DNA of 64,000 nt, taken from the NCBI RefSeq assembly GCF_965224175.1, contig NZ_OZ245041.1, forward strand, positions 248,001-312,000, read 5' to 3'. Below the pieces are notes generated by a model. The model saw only the letters and a program-made list of their open reading frames with translations. It searched no databases and was not told the origin of the DNA. The translations under genes and the position numbers were made by a program. This DNA is from Kordia sp965224175. GTDB lineage: Bacteria; Bacteroidota; Bacteroidia; Flavobacteriales; Flavobacteriaceae. Shown in pieces: positions 51,261 through 60,260 of the stretch (position 1 is its first letter; the number at the start of each line of letters is the position of its first letter).

Positions 51261-53864
51261 TTATGAGTTTGTGATTAAATCTGTCTGATTTCTGAATACA
51301 AGTTCGTCGTCAAATTCATCCAATAAAATAATACTATCTACCGTAACTTTTCCGCTAAGTATTTCTTTAGAAAGTTGATTTAATACTTTACGCTGAATGA
51401 CACGTTTTACAGGTCGCGCACCAAATTGCGGATCAAATCCTTGTTTGGCTAAATAATTAATTGCTTCTTCTGTCGCATCAAGTGTAATTTGCTGTTTTGT
51501 TAGCATCTTGATTACATTTTTCAATTGTATACGTACAATCTCTTTGATGTTGTCTTGCGAAAGTGGCGTAAACATGACCATATCATCAATACGATTTAAA
51601 AATTCTGGTCGAACCGTTTTCTTTAAAAGTCCTAAAACTTCTACTTTGGCAGCTTCCGTTGCTGAGTATATGTCTTGTATCGCTTTGAATTTTTCTTCTA
51701 TGATATGACTTCCCATGTTTGAAGTCATAATGATAATCGTATTTTTAAAATCAGCAATTCTTCCTTTATTATCTGTCAAACGACCTTCATCCAGCACTTG
51801 CAATAAAATATTGAACGTATCTGGATGCGCTTTTTCTATTTCGTCTAATAATACTACTGAATAGGGTTTGCGTCGTACAGCTTCAGTTAATTGTCCGCCT
51901 TCATCATATCCTACATATCCAGGAGGCGCACCAACCAATCTACTTACCGAATGCGATTCTTGATATTCGCTCATATCAATTCGTGTCATAGCGTTTTCAT
52001 CGTCAAATAAATAGGAGGCAAGTGCTTTTGCCAATTCAGTCTTACCAACACCTGTTGTTCCTAAAAATAAGAACGAACCAATTGGTCGATTGATATCTTG
52101 TAATCCTGCACGACTTCTACGAACAGCATCCGAGACAGCTGTAATAGCTTCTTCTTGTCCCACCACGCGTTTGTGCAATTCTTTTTCTAATTGCAATAAT
52201 TTTTCACGTTCGCTTTGCAGCATTTTTGTCACTGGAATTCCTGTCCATTTTGCAACAACTTCCGCAATATCTTCATTTGTTACTTCTTCTTTGATCAGCG
52301 CATTTTCTTCTTGAGTAGCTAGTTCTTGCTGTAACGTATCTAGTTTTGCCTGCGCATCCTTTATTTTTCCATAGCGTAATTCTGCTACTTTTCCATAATC
52401 TCCTTCACGTTCTGCACGTTCTGCGTCTGCGCGATAGTTTTCAATGGCTTCTTTGGTAGCTTGTACTTGATCTACAACATCTTTTTCAGATTGCCATTTT
52501 GCAAAAATTTCATTGCGATCATCTTTGATATTGGCTAATTCTGAATTGAGCGATTTTAATTTCACTTCGTCATTTTCACGTTTAATTGCTTCAATTTCAA
52601 TCTCCAATTGCATAATTCGTCTATCCAAAACGTCTAATTCTTCTGGTTTTGAATTAATTTCCATGCGTAACTTGGAAGCAGCTTCATCAATTAAATCGAT
52701 GGCTTTATCTGGTAAAAAACGATTTGTAATATAACGTTGCGATAATTCGACAGCAGCAATAATTGCTTCATCTTTGATACGTACTTTGTGATGTGTTTCG
52801 TATTTTTCTTTGATTCCTCTCAAAATAGAAATCGCACTTTCTGTATCAGGTTCATTCACCATTATCTTCTGAAAACGACGTTCTAAGGCTTTGTCTTTTT
52901 CAAAAAACTTTTGATATTCATCTAAGGTTGTTGCTCCAATTGCTCTAAGTTCTCCACGTGCCAACGCAGGTTTTAAGATATTAGCAGCGTCCATTGCACC
53001 TTGTCCGCCACCAGCGCCAACTAATATGTGAATTTCATCAATAAATAACACAATGTCACCATCTGCAGAAGTTACTTCTTTGATCACAGCTTTTAATCGT
53101 TCTTCAAACTCACCTTTAAATTTTGCGCCAGCAATTAATGCGCCCATATCAAGTGAGTAAATTTGCTTGTCTTTCAGATTTTCTGGGACATCACCTTGAA
53201 TAATTCTATGTGCCATTCCTTCCGCAATAGCGGTTTTACCAACACCAGGTTCACCAACTAAAATAGGATTGTTCTTCGTTCTACGTGAAAGAATTTGAAG
53301 TACTCTACGAATTTCTTCATCTCTACCAATGACAGGATCTAATTTTCCATCGTTTGCTAGCTGGTTTAAATTGTTTGCATATTTTTTTAGTGAATTATAA
53401 GTGTCTTCAGCGTTTGCAGAAGTAACGCGTTCGCCTTTACTCAGTTCTTGAATTGCGGCTTTTAACCCTTTTTCAGTAACATCTTGATCTTTTAAGATTT
53501 GAGAAATTTTACTGTTAGATTTAAAAATAGCCAGCATTAAATGTGAAGTAGATACAAATTCATCATTCATATCTTTTGCAATAATACTTGCATCCGTTAA
53601 TGTCTTTCCCGTTTTGGGAGACAACATTATGTTTCCACCATTTACTTTGGCAAAACTTTGTAGCGTGCTTTCTAAAATTTGACTAAGTAGTGAAACATTT
53701 ACATTGAGTTTTTTTAATATAAATGGTAGTACATTATCATCAACATCCATGACGGCTTTGAATACATGTTCATTTTCAATTTGTTGATGTCCGTATGTTT
53801 GCGTTAGTTGCTGCGCTTGTTGAACAACTTCCTGTGATTTTATAGTATAATTATTAAAGTTCAT
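51261..53864 (-). CDS. clpB: ATP-dependent chaperone ClpB
   Basis: ClpB is the Hsp100 disaggregase working with DnaK. Order: N-domain (1-145, MNFNNYTIKSQEVVQQA), first AAA+ module with Walker A GEPGVGKTAIAEG (about 202), coiled-coil middle domain (about 405-530, rich in Glu, Lys, Arg, with RRIMQLEIEIEAIKRE), second AAA+ module with GTTGVGKTELAKAL (about 602), and the C-terminal D2-small domain. The middle domain tells ClpB from ClpA/C. Length of 867 residues is full. No obvious heat-shock operator was identified upstream. Confidence 0.97.
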   Translation of the reverse strand: MNFNNYTIKSQEVVQQAQQLTQTYGHQQIENEHVFKAVMDVDDNVLPFILKKLNVNVSLLSQILESTLQSFAKVNGGNIMLSPKTGKTLTDASIIAKDMNDEFVSTSHLMLAIFKSNSKISQILKDQDVTEKGLKAAIQELSKGERVTSANAEDTYNSLKKYANNLNQLANDGKLDPVIGRDEEIRRVLQILSRRTKNNPILVGEPGVGKTAIAEGMAHRIIQGDVPENLKDKQIYSLDMGALIAGAKFKGEFEERLKAVIKEVTSADGDIVLFIDEIHILVGAGGGQGAMDAANILKPALARGELRAIGATTLDEYQKFFEKDKALERRFQKIMVNEPDTESAISILRGIKEKYETHHKVRIKDEAIIAAVELSQRYITNRFLPDKAIDLIDEAASKLRMEINSKPEELDVLDRRIMQLEIEIEAIKRENDEVKLKSLNSELANIKDDRNEIFAKWQSEKDVVDQVQATKEAIENYRADAERAEREGDYGKVAELRYGKIKDAQAKLDTLQQELATQEENALIKEEVTNEDIAEVVAKWTGIPVTKMLQSEREKLLQLEKELHKRVVGQEEAITAVSDAVRRSRAGLQDINRPIGSFLFLGTTGVGKTELAKALASYLFDDENAMTRIDMSEYQESHSVSRLVGAPPGYVGYDEGGQLTEAVRRKPYSVVLLDEIEKAHPDTFNILLQVLDEGRLTDNKGRIADFKNTIIIMTSNMGSHIIEEKFKAIQDIYSATEAAKVEVLGLLKKTVRPEFLNRIDDMVMFTPLSQDNIKEIVRIQLKNVIKMLTKQQITLDATEEAINYLAKQGFDPQFGARPVKRVIQRKVLNQLSKEILSGKVTVDSIILLDEFDDELVFRNQTDLITNS

Positions 53865-54023
53865 AGCTTTATATTATATGTTTTTTTGATAATTTTGCAA
53901 TTGTTATTCCAATTGTGAATACAAGACAAAATGGCGGTTAAAGCGTGTATTTGCAAGACATTTTGACATTTTGAAAGTTTTTTAAAAAGCTTTCGACTCA
54001 TTCTATAAATTTAGTATATACTT

Positions 54024-54419
54024 ATGGGAATATTCAATAAAATATTCGGAAGTTCTAATACTTCTGAAACTCCAGAGCCTTCAAAATTACAATGGACTCC
54101 ATTGACTAACGTTGCACAATTAGATACTATTGTGGAAGAATCTAAAACACAACCTGTGGCTATTTTTAAACACAGTACGCGTTGTGGAATTAGTAGAATG
54201 GTTATCAATCAATTTCAGAGTTCGTATGATTTAGAAGAAAATCAAATGAAAGTTTATTATTTAGACTTATTGAATTATCGCCCAATTTCAGAAGAAGTAG
54301 CAGCCAGATTCCAAGTATGGCATGAAAGTCCACAATTAATTATGGTAAAAAATGGAATTACGGTAGCACATGCTTCACACAGTCAAATTAACGCGATTCC
54401 ATTAGAGAAATTCGTATAA
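54024..54419 (+). CDS. YtxJ-like bacillithiol-system redox protein (DUF2847)
   Basis: A 131-residue thioredoxin-fold protein with a single redox Cys: PVAIFKHSTRCGIS (Cys54), then VYYLDLLNYRPIS and HESPQLIMVKNG with the cis-Pro. This matches the YtxJ/DUF2847 family, annotated as monothiol bacilliredoxin-like in Firmicutes and Bacteroidetes that use bacillithiol. A role in removing bacillithiol from proteins is likely from the family. No signal peptide; monocistronic. Confidence 0.9.
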   Translation: MGIFNKIFGSSNTSETPEPSKLQWTPLTNVAQLDTIVEESKTQPVAIFKHSTRCGISRMVINQFQSSYDLEENQMKVYYLDLLNYRPISEEVAARFQVWHESPQLIMVKNGITVAHASHSQINAIPLEKFV

Positions 54420-54544
54420 TTTTTTGACTTTTTCTTATCGTTGCAGATGAATTAAGAATTTTTTAAGAAGGATTTTACTTTCTTATTTGTATATTGAATC
54501 ACATCATTCAATCATTCAAAATTCGTTCTTAAAACTTACTGCCG

Positions 54545-55657
54545 ATGGAAACTACCATTAACATATGGATAATGCTGTTCTTTGCATTTGCCATACAAGC
54601 CTTCGTGCTCGGAATTTTATTTTTCCTTAAGCGAAAGGGTGATCGAGTAGCCAATAATATATTTGGCGTTTTCTTATTATTATTCTCTTACAATCAATTG
54701 TTTAACTGCGCGTATTGGTCTGCATATGAAGGCGCTTATGTAGAACATATGTCATTTACAAACTTTATTCCATGGGTTTCTTATGGACCATTATTGTATA
54801 TATACATTAAACGTGTACTACACAAAACTCCTTTTACTTGGCGTGATTTGCGGCACTTAATTCCTGTTGTCTGGATTTTTTGGGTTTTTGGACGTTTTTA
54901 TTTTTTACCACATGCTACGAAAGTAGAAGTTTCAGCAACGAATACATATGCAGAATATGTAAATTGGTGGCCAATTCCGAGACAATACATGACTTATACT
55001 ATCACTTTTTTGATGTTAATTTATGTCGTAAAAATCTATTCTTTATATAAAAGAGAGAAAAACAAAGTGACCGAATTACAACGTTTTTGGATTCGATCAT
55101 TATGGATATGTTTTACAGGATATACATTCGTGTTTTTTACTTACTTTATGCTGATTTATTTTCAATTGATGACCATTTCCAATGATTATCTTATTGGTTA
55201 TGCCATGGTATTCTTTATAGGAATTGTCTCTTACTTTAGTTTTATGCAACCGAGTATTTTTTCGGGAACTATACCCATTCCGTTTGCAAAATATCAAAAC
55301 AATGGTTTGTCTTCATCAATTGCTGTTGAAATGAAAGATAAATTAGTGTCTTTAATGGAAGCTGATAAGTTATATTTAGATAATTCACTTACGTTAGATG
55401 TCTTGTCGGAACATTTGAATCTTTCACGACATCATACTTCGCAATTAATCAATGAACATTTTGAAGTAAACTTCTTTGAATTTGTCAATAATTATCGGAT
55501 TGACGAAGCTATCAAGCTTTTACAAGATAAAAAGAGTCGATTAAATATTAATCAAATTATCTATGCTACAGGATTTAATAATAGAACCTCTTTTTACAAT
55601 GCGTTCAAGAAAAAGACTGGGATTTCTCCAAAATCTTACAGAAATAAAATCACATAA
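54545..55657 (+). CDS. AraC family regulator with N-terminal membrane domain
   Basis: A 370-residue protein: seven predicted membrane helices in the first 235 residues (for example LFFAFAIQAFVLGILFFL and WICFTGYTFVFFTYFMLIYF), then an AraC-type double helix-turn-helix (about 270-370, LTLDVLSEHLNLSRHHTSQLINEHF and NINQIIYATGFNNRTSFYNAFKKKTGISPKSYR). The layout is that of membrane-bound AraC regulators frequent in Flavobacteria, which may sense an outside signal. The next rightward genes are precursor peptides 5 and 6, 160 bases downstream, so it may control them (inference). Confidence 0.9.
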   Translation: METTINIWIMLFFAFAIQAFVLGILFFLKRKGDRVANNIFGVFLLLFSYNQLFNCAYWSAYEGAYVEHMSFTNFIPWVSYGPLLYIYIKRVLHKTPFTWRDLRHLIPVVWIFWVFGRFYFLPHATKVEVSATNTYAEYVNWWPIPRQYMTYTITFLMLIYVVKIYSLYKREKNKVTELQRFWIRSLWICFTGYTFVFFTYFMLIYFQLMTISNDYLIGYAMVFFIGIVSYFSFMQPSIFSGTIPIPFAKYQNNGLSSSIAVEMKDKLVSLMEADKLYLDNSLTLDVLSEHLNLSRHHTSQLINEHFEVNFFEFVNNYRIDEAIKLLQDKKSRLNINQIIYATGFNNRTSFYNAFKKKTGISPKSYRNKIT

Positions 55658-55818
55658 TTCTTATGTATTGGTAAAATTGAATTTGTAAACCTTTATCGGT
55701 AAGTATGTTTTTGTACGCTTTTCTGATTTCCTTTATGAAAGAAATAAACGGCCATTTATTCAGAAAAGTGGAAGCCGAAAAACTAATAGAGTAGGCATTA
55801 TTATTACAAAAATTTATC

Positions 55819-56016
55819 ATGAAGAAACGAGAGTTAAAATCAGCATTAGGATTAAACAAATCAGTTGTATCAAAGTTTCATACTAACAATGTGAAAGGCG
55901 GATTGCCAACATTAGGTCCAGAATCTGAAGACAGACTTCACTGTGAATCAGAAAATTGTACGCACAACTGTATCACTTTGGCGTATACAAACTGTAACCA
56001 ATGTCCAAGCTGCTAA
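55819..56016 (+). CDS. Precursor peptide 5, KGG-leader with six-Cys core
   Basis: A 65-residue peptide. Leader MKKRELKSALGLNKSVVSKF with basic start and LxLxK-type pattern, then VKGG (GG at 27-28). The 37-residue core carries six Cys in its second half (CESENCTHNC and the ending CNQCPSC) with Ser, Thr and Asn; two CxxC-like pairs could also bind metal. Precursor 6 starts 31 bases downstream, with no terminator between, so they are one transcript. No modifying enzyme nearby. Confidence 0.72.
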   Translation: MKKRELKSALGLNKSVVSKFHTNNVKGGLPTLGPESEDRLHCESENCTHNCITLAYTNCNQCPSC

Positions 56017-56047
56017 ACCTTTTTATTAACTATTAAAAGAATTTATT

Positions 56048-56218
56048 ATGAAAAAAAAGCATATAAAAAAGTCGCTAAAATTAAGCAAGTCTAATATTGC
56101 GAATTTGGCAGATAACGAAGTGAATATTGTAAAAGGTGGAGGAAGTTATCCCGCAAATTTATGTCCTTCATTTATTCCAATCCTTTGTTTATATACAATT
56201 CGTTCATGTCCGATTTAA
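56048..56218 (+). CDS. Precursor peptide 6, KGG-leader, hydrophobic three-Cys core
   Basis: A 56-residue peptide. Leader MKKKHIKKSLKLSKSNIANL with the LxLxKxxI pattern and VKGGG (GG at 30-31). The core is short and hydrophobic with Pro and three Cys (ANLCPSFIPILCLY, RSCPI). Pairing of a Cys-rich polar peptide (5) with a hydrophobic one (6) repeats what is seen in precursors 1 and 2. Followed by a strong terminator. Confidence 0.7.
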   Translation: MKKKHIKKSLKLSKSNIANLADNEVNIVKGGGSYPANLCPSFIPILCLYTIRSCPI

Positions 56219-56334
56219 TGGCGTAAACAGAAAATTAAGAAGTTATTGTTAAGTATGCATCGATATTTATCTTTTAAATTCTTAGAGGAAACATATAATC
56301 TGCATCTTAATTTTAATTAATTAAACTACAGTTG

Positions 56335-56370
56335 AACAACTCTAAATTTCGGTTTAGAGTTGTTTTTTGT
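56335..56370 (+). terminator. Terminator after precursor peptides 5-6
   Basis: AACAACTCTAAA, loop tttcgg, TTTAGAGTTGTT, T run: perfect 12-bp stem. Confidence 0.88.
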
Positions 56371-56490
56371 TTTAATTTTTTTGAGAAAAGTAACGTCATG
56401 ATTGATACACGAAAAGATTTATGAAAATTACTGAACCAGATTGATGAAATCTGCGATTATATTGTAAATTCGTAATCGTAAATTCATCGT

Positions 56491-57243
56491 ATGTGTGATC
56501 CACTTATTTATGTGTTATTAGGTTTGGCTGTCGGCTATATTGGCGGTTTTGCAGGAATTGGCGGCGGACCATTTTTAGTATCTTTCTTAGTTTTGTATTG
56601 CGGAATGTCACAATTGGCAGCACAAGGAAATGTTTTAACCATGATGTTAGGACCAATGAGTTTACTAGGCGTAATGTCACTTTATGGATATGTGAAAAAT
56701 CAATGGCTCAATATAGTCGTCGGTGTTATTTCGTACTGCATCTTCTCGTATTTTGGTGCTGTTTTTGCTTTTTATATAGGAGAAACAGATTTAAAATACT
56801 ATTTCGCTGTTATGTTAATCGTTATTGCATTACTTCAATTTAAATCATACCTAAAGAAAAATGCAAAAGCCGCAGATAAAGAACATATTTCTGTGTATTG
56901 GATTATTATTTTGGCTGCCTGTACCGGAATTCTTGGAGGAATGTTTGGAATAGGAGCTGGTGTTTTGATGGTTCCAATTTTAATTGGAGTTTTTAAACTC
57001 AAGAAGGAATATGCACGCGCACTAAGCTTAGCTATTTTGATTCCGCCTGTAAGTTATGGAGCTTTCATAAAATATAACTTTGAAAATCCAGTCGATTGGC
57101 AATTAGTGGGAATTTTATTTGGAACTTATTTTGTTGCCAACTTCTTTGGAGCAAAATTGGGAAGTAAAATTTCTGGAAAAGCCTTTACACTTGTGTATGG
57201 CGTTATCTTAATGTCTATAGCTATCATGTATTTAGCTGTATAA
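56491..57243 (+). CDS. TauE/SafE family sulfite exporter-like permease
   Basis: A 250-residue permease with about eight membrane helices in two inverted halves, each opening with a Gly-rich motif: GLAVGYIGGFAGIGGGPFLV near the start and ACTGILGGMFGIGAGVLMVPI at about 145-165. This is the TauE/SafE (DUF81) signature. Members move sulfite, sulfoacetate or other anions; the substrate here is not known. The relic precursor follows at 57274. Confidence 0.92.
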   Translation: MCDPLIYVLLGLAVGYIGGFAGIGGGPFLVSFLVLYCGMSQLAAQGNVLTMMLGPMSLLGVMSLYGYVKNQWLNIVVGVISYCIFSYFGAVFAFYIGETDLKYYFAVMLIVIALLQFKSYLKKNAKAADKEHISVYWIIILAACTGILGGMFGIGAGVLMVPILIGVFKLKKEYARALSLAILIPPVSYGAFIKYNFENPVDWQLVGILFGTYFVANFFGAKLGSKISGKAFTLVYGVILMSIAIMYLAV

Positions 57244-57273
57244 AACTACTTTTTAGAATTTATAACTCTCTAG

Positions 57274-57411
57274 TCGGTTATTGTTGAATTAAGTGATAAG
57301 AAACAGCAAATAATTTTAGGAGGATCAACCTTTTCAACTTCTGTTGCAGCAGCAGCATATGCAACTATTAATCCACCAAATTGTACTATGAGTACATATT
57401 GTGTGTATTAA
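57274..57411 (+). pseudogene. 5'-truncated precursor peptide relic (leaderless)
   Basis: The frame reads VIVELSDKKQQIILGG and then a core with Ser, Thr, four Ala in a row and two Cys (NPPNCTMSTYCVY), ending at TAA. It looks like the second half of a leader plus GG and core, but the expected MKKK start and LxLxKxxI part are missing: an in-frame TAG stands at 57271-57273 and no ATG, GTG or TTG start occurs in frame before the GG. It is therefore probably a dead remnant of a seventh precursor gene, and it still has a terminator behind it. Confidence 0.6.
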
Positions 57412-57426
57412 TTTATAGTGTAACAA

Positions 57427-57454
57427 AAAGACCAGACTAAAAGTCTGGTCTTTA
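57427..57454. terminator. Terminator between the precursor relic and fahA
   Basis: AAAGACCAGACT, loop aaa, AGTCTGGTCTTT: perfect 12-bp stem, A run before and T after, so it can serve both directions. Confidence 0.88.
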
Positions 57455-57477
57455 AATATGTATATAATTGACAAAGA

Positions 57478-58767
57478 TTATTTCTTCTTTGGCTCAAATA
57501 CGGGTAATAATTTTGAAGAAACTTCTCCAAAACCAATGCGCACATGTTCGTTTTTACAATGACCACGCATCGTTACAGTATCTCCATCATTGATAAATGT
57601 ACGTTCTGAACCATCATTTAATTTTACAGGATTTTTTCCTGCCCAAGACAATTCTAGCATAGAACCATACGAATCTGGTGTTTTTCCTGATAACGTTCCG
57701 CTTCCCATCATATCACCAGAATTTACAGGGCAACCATTTACAGTATGATGTGTAAGTTGTTGTGCCATATTCCAGTACATATATTTAAAGTTTGAACGTG
57801 AAACAATTGTTTCTTCACCATTTTCTGGCGTAATTCCAACTTCTAAGTGAATATCGTAACTTTTCTTTCCAGTATATTGTAAATACTCTAATTGTGGTTT
57901 TAAAGGCTTCGGAGTTTCTACTCTAAAAGGTTCTAGCGCGTCCATAGTAACAATCCATGGAGAAATAGAAGAGGCAAAACTCTTCCCTAAGAATGGTCCT
58001 AATGGAACATATTCCCATTTTTGAATATCACGTGCGCTCCAGTCATTAAAAACGACAACACCAAAAATATAATCTTCGGCTTCATCAATAGGAATTGGTT
58101 CTCCTAAATGATTAGCATCTGTAGTAATAAAAGCCATTTCTAATTCAAAATCTACACGTTTTGAAGGTCCAAAAACTGGTGTGTCTGCTCCAGCTGGTAA
58201 TGTTTGTCCTTGCGGACGGTGAATTGGAATTCCTGAAGGAATAATAGAAGAACTTCTTCCGTGATATCCAACAGGTACATGAAGCCAGTTTGGCATTAAT
58301 GCATTTTCTTTTCCTCTAAACATTACGCCAACATTGGTAGCGTGCTCTATACTTGAATAGAAATCTGTGTAATCACCAATTTGAACAGGCAATTGCATTT
58401 CTATTTCGTCTAAAGTAAATATAATAGTATTTCTGTGCTCAGTGTTATCGCGTAGACTTGCGTTATCGATATCAAAAATATCTCCAATACGGTTTCGCAC
58501 TAAGCGCCATGTTTTCTTTCCGTCAGAAATAAAGTCATTTAAACTGTCTTGAAGAAAAATATCATCTGTGAGCGGAATTCCATCAAAATATCCTAATTGA
58601 TGTAATGCGCCTAAATCTATGGCATAGTCTCCAATTCGAGTTCCAATGGTAATGACATCATCTCTTGTAAGGAAAACTCCAAAAGGAATGTTTTGAATTG
58701 GAAAATCGCTATCTGGAGCAACTTCTAGCCAAGTTTTTCGATTGGGATTATTGGTTGTATCTGGCAT
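57478..58767 (-). CDS. fahA: Fumarylacetoacetase
   Basis: The enzyme hydrolyses fumarylacetoacetate to fumarate and acetoacetate, the last step of tyrosine breakdown. The 429-residue protein shows the N-terminal SH3-like part (NIPFGVFLT, IGDYAIDLG) and the catalytic FAH domain with DFYSSIEHATNVG, YHGRSSSII, VDFELEMAF, VVFNDWSARDIQKWEYVPLGPFLGKSF and the Gly-rich SGDMMGSGTLSG. Metal ligands Asp/Glu are in place. Other tyrosine-degradation genes are not in the window. Confidence 0.96.
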   Translation of the reverse strand: MPDTTNNPNRKTWLEVAPDSDFPIQNIPFGVFLTRDDVITIGTRIGDYAIDLGALHQLGYFDGIPLTDDIFLQDSLNDFISDGKKTWRLVRNRIGDIFDIDNASLRDNTEHRNTIIFTLDEIEMQLPVQIGDYTDFYSSIEHATNVGVMFRGKENALMPNWLHVPVGYHGRSSSIIPSGIPIHRPQGQTLPAGADTPVFGPSKRVDFELEMAFITTDANHLGEPIPIDEAEDYIFGVVVFNDWSARDIQKWEYVPLGPFLGKSFASSISPWIVTMDALEPFRVETPKPLKPQLEYLQYTGKKSYDIHLEVGITPENGEETIVSRSNFKYMYWNMAQQLTHHTVNGCPVNSGDMMGSGTLSGKTPDSYGSMLELSWAGKNPVKLNDGSERTFINDGDTVTMRGHCKNEHVRIGFGEVSSKLLPVFEPKKK

Positions 58768-58855
58768 AGTTGTGTAGAATGTTTATGATTTGATAAAAAT
58801 TGTTATTTCTATTCAAATATATGAGTTTTCTATATGAGTTATGGAATCTAAATCA

Positions 58856-58863
58856 TATTTTTG
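58856..58863 (+). promoter_or_regulatory. -7-like box TATTTTTG before glyA
   Basis: Matches TAnnTTTG and lies 26 bases before the ATG; no convincing TTG at -33. Confidence 0.4.
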
Positions 58864-58889
58864 GATTTTATTAACATAGACTCAAAATA

Positions 58890-60164
58890 ATGCAACGCGA
58901 CGAACAAATTTTTGAATTAATTCAAGCAGAAAAAGAAAGACAAATAGAAGGATTAGAGTTGATCGCTTCTGAGAATTTCGTAAGTGAACAAGTAATGGAA
59001 GCTGTAGGTTCTGTTTTAACAAATAAATATGCTGAAGGATATCCTGGAAAACGCTATTATGGCGGCTGTGAAGTTGTTGATGAAGTAGAAACTATTGCTA
59101 TAGAACGTGCCAAAGCTTTATTTGGTGCTGCTTGGGTAAATGTACAGCCACACAGTGGAAGTCAGGCAAATACAGCTGTTTTTGCTGCTTGTTTGAAACC
59201 AGGAGATAAAATCTTAGGATTCGATTTGTCTCATGGAGGACATTTAACGCATGGTTCTCCTGTAAACTTTTCAGGAAAATTATACGATCCCGTATTTTAT
59301 GGAGTAGAAGAGGAAACAGGTGTTTTGAATTATGATAAGATTCAGGAAATTGCAACAAAAGAACAACCAAAAATGATTATTGCTGGTGCTTCTGCTTATT
59401 CTAGAGATATCGATTTTAAACGTTTCCGTGAAATTGCAGATAGTGTAAATGCATTGTTATTAGCTGATATTTCGCATCCTGCAGGACTGATAGCAAAAGG
59501 AATTTTAAACGATCCAATTCCACATTGTCATATTGTTACAACGACTACGCACAAAACATTGCGCGGACCACGTGGAGGAATGATTATGATGGGAAAAGAT
59601 TTTCCAAATCCTTTTGGAATTACGCTTAAAAATGGAAAGCGTAGAAAAATGTCTTCTTTATTAGATGGTGCTGTTTTCCCAGGAAATCAAGGTGGACCTT
59701 TAGAACATGTGATTGCAGGAAAAGCGATTGCTTTTGGAGAAGCTTTGACAGATGAGTTTATGCATTATACATTGCAAGTTCAAAAGAATGCACAAGCAAT
59801 GGCAGCTGCATTTGTAGAAAAAGGATATAATATTATTTCTGGAGGAACAGATAATCATATGATGTTGATTGATCTTCGCAATAAAAACATCACAGGAAAA
59901 GAAGCAGAAAAAGCTTTAGGACTTGCTGATATTACTGTAAATAAAAACATGGTTCCTTTTGATGATAAGAGTCCGTTTGTGACTTCTGGAATTCGAATTG
60001 GTACTGCTGCAATTACAACAAGAGGTTTGAAGGAAGACGATATGAAGTTGATTGTAGAATATATTGACGAAGCGATCATGAATTTTGAAAACGAAGAAAA
60101 GTTAGAAAACATTTCATTCAAAGTAAATGTAATGATGTCAGACAGACCTTTGTTTGTTTCATAG
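58890..60164 (+). CDS. glyA: Serine hydroxymethyltransferase
   Basis: GlyA converts serine and tetrahydrofolate to glycine and methylene-tetrahydrofolate. PLP is held by Lys222 in TTTTHKTLRGPRGG; other marks are ELIASENFVSEQVMEA, NKYAEGYPGKRYYGGCE, NVQPHSGSQANTAVF and TSGIRIGTAAITTRG. Length of 424 residues is normal. Divergent from fahA, with a shared terminator toward the small membrane protein gene at the 3' side. Confidence 0.97.
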   Translation: MQRDEQIFELIQAEKERQIEGLELIASENFVSEQVMEAVGSVLTNKYAEGYPGKRYYGGCEVVDEVETIAIERAKALFGAAWVNVQPHSGSQANTAVFAACLKPGDKILGFDLSHGGHLTHGSPVNFSGKLYDPVFYGVEEETGVLNYDKIQEIATKEQPKMIIAGASAYSRDIDFKRFREIADSVNALLLADISHPAGLIAKGILNDPIPHCHIVTTTTHKTLRGPRGGMIMMGKDFPNPFGITLKNGKRRKMSSLLDGAVFPGNQGGPLEHVIAGKAIAFGEALTDEFMHYTLQVQKNAQAMAAAFVEKGYNIISGGTDNHMMLIDLRNKNITGKEAEKALGLADITVNKNMVPFDDKSPFVTSGIRIGTAAITTRGLKEDDMKLIVEYIDEAIMNFENEEKLENISFKVNVMMSDRPLFVS

Positions 60165-60189
60165 AGAAATTAATTTATAATACATATAA

Positions 60190-60230
60190 AAAAGAGCAAT
60201 CGTAGTTTTAATAACACGATTGCTCTTTTG
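60190..60230. terminator. Bidirectional terminator between glyA and the convergent membrane protein gene
   Basis: AAAAGAGCAATCGT / ACGATTGCTCTTTT, 14-bp perfect stem with a 12-base loop, A run before and T run after. Confidence 0.9.
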
Positions 60231-60260
60231 TTTTGTATTATTTCGAAAAAACTAAATTGT

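Noticed and set aside
55738..55797. Nineteen-codon frame before precursor 5
   Set aside because: Starts with ATG and has a basic beginning, but lacks LxLxKxxI, GG and a core; too short to support.
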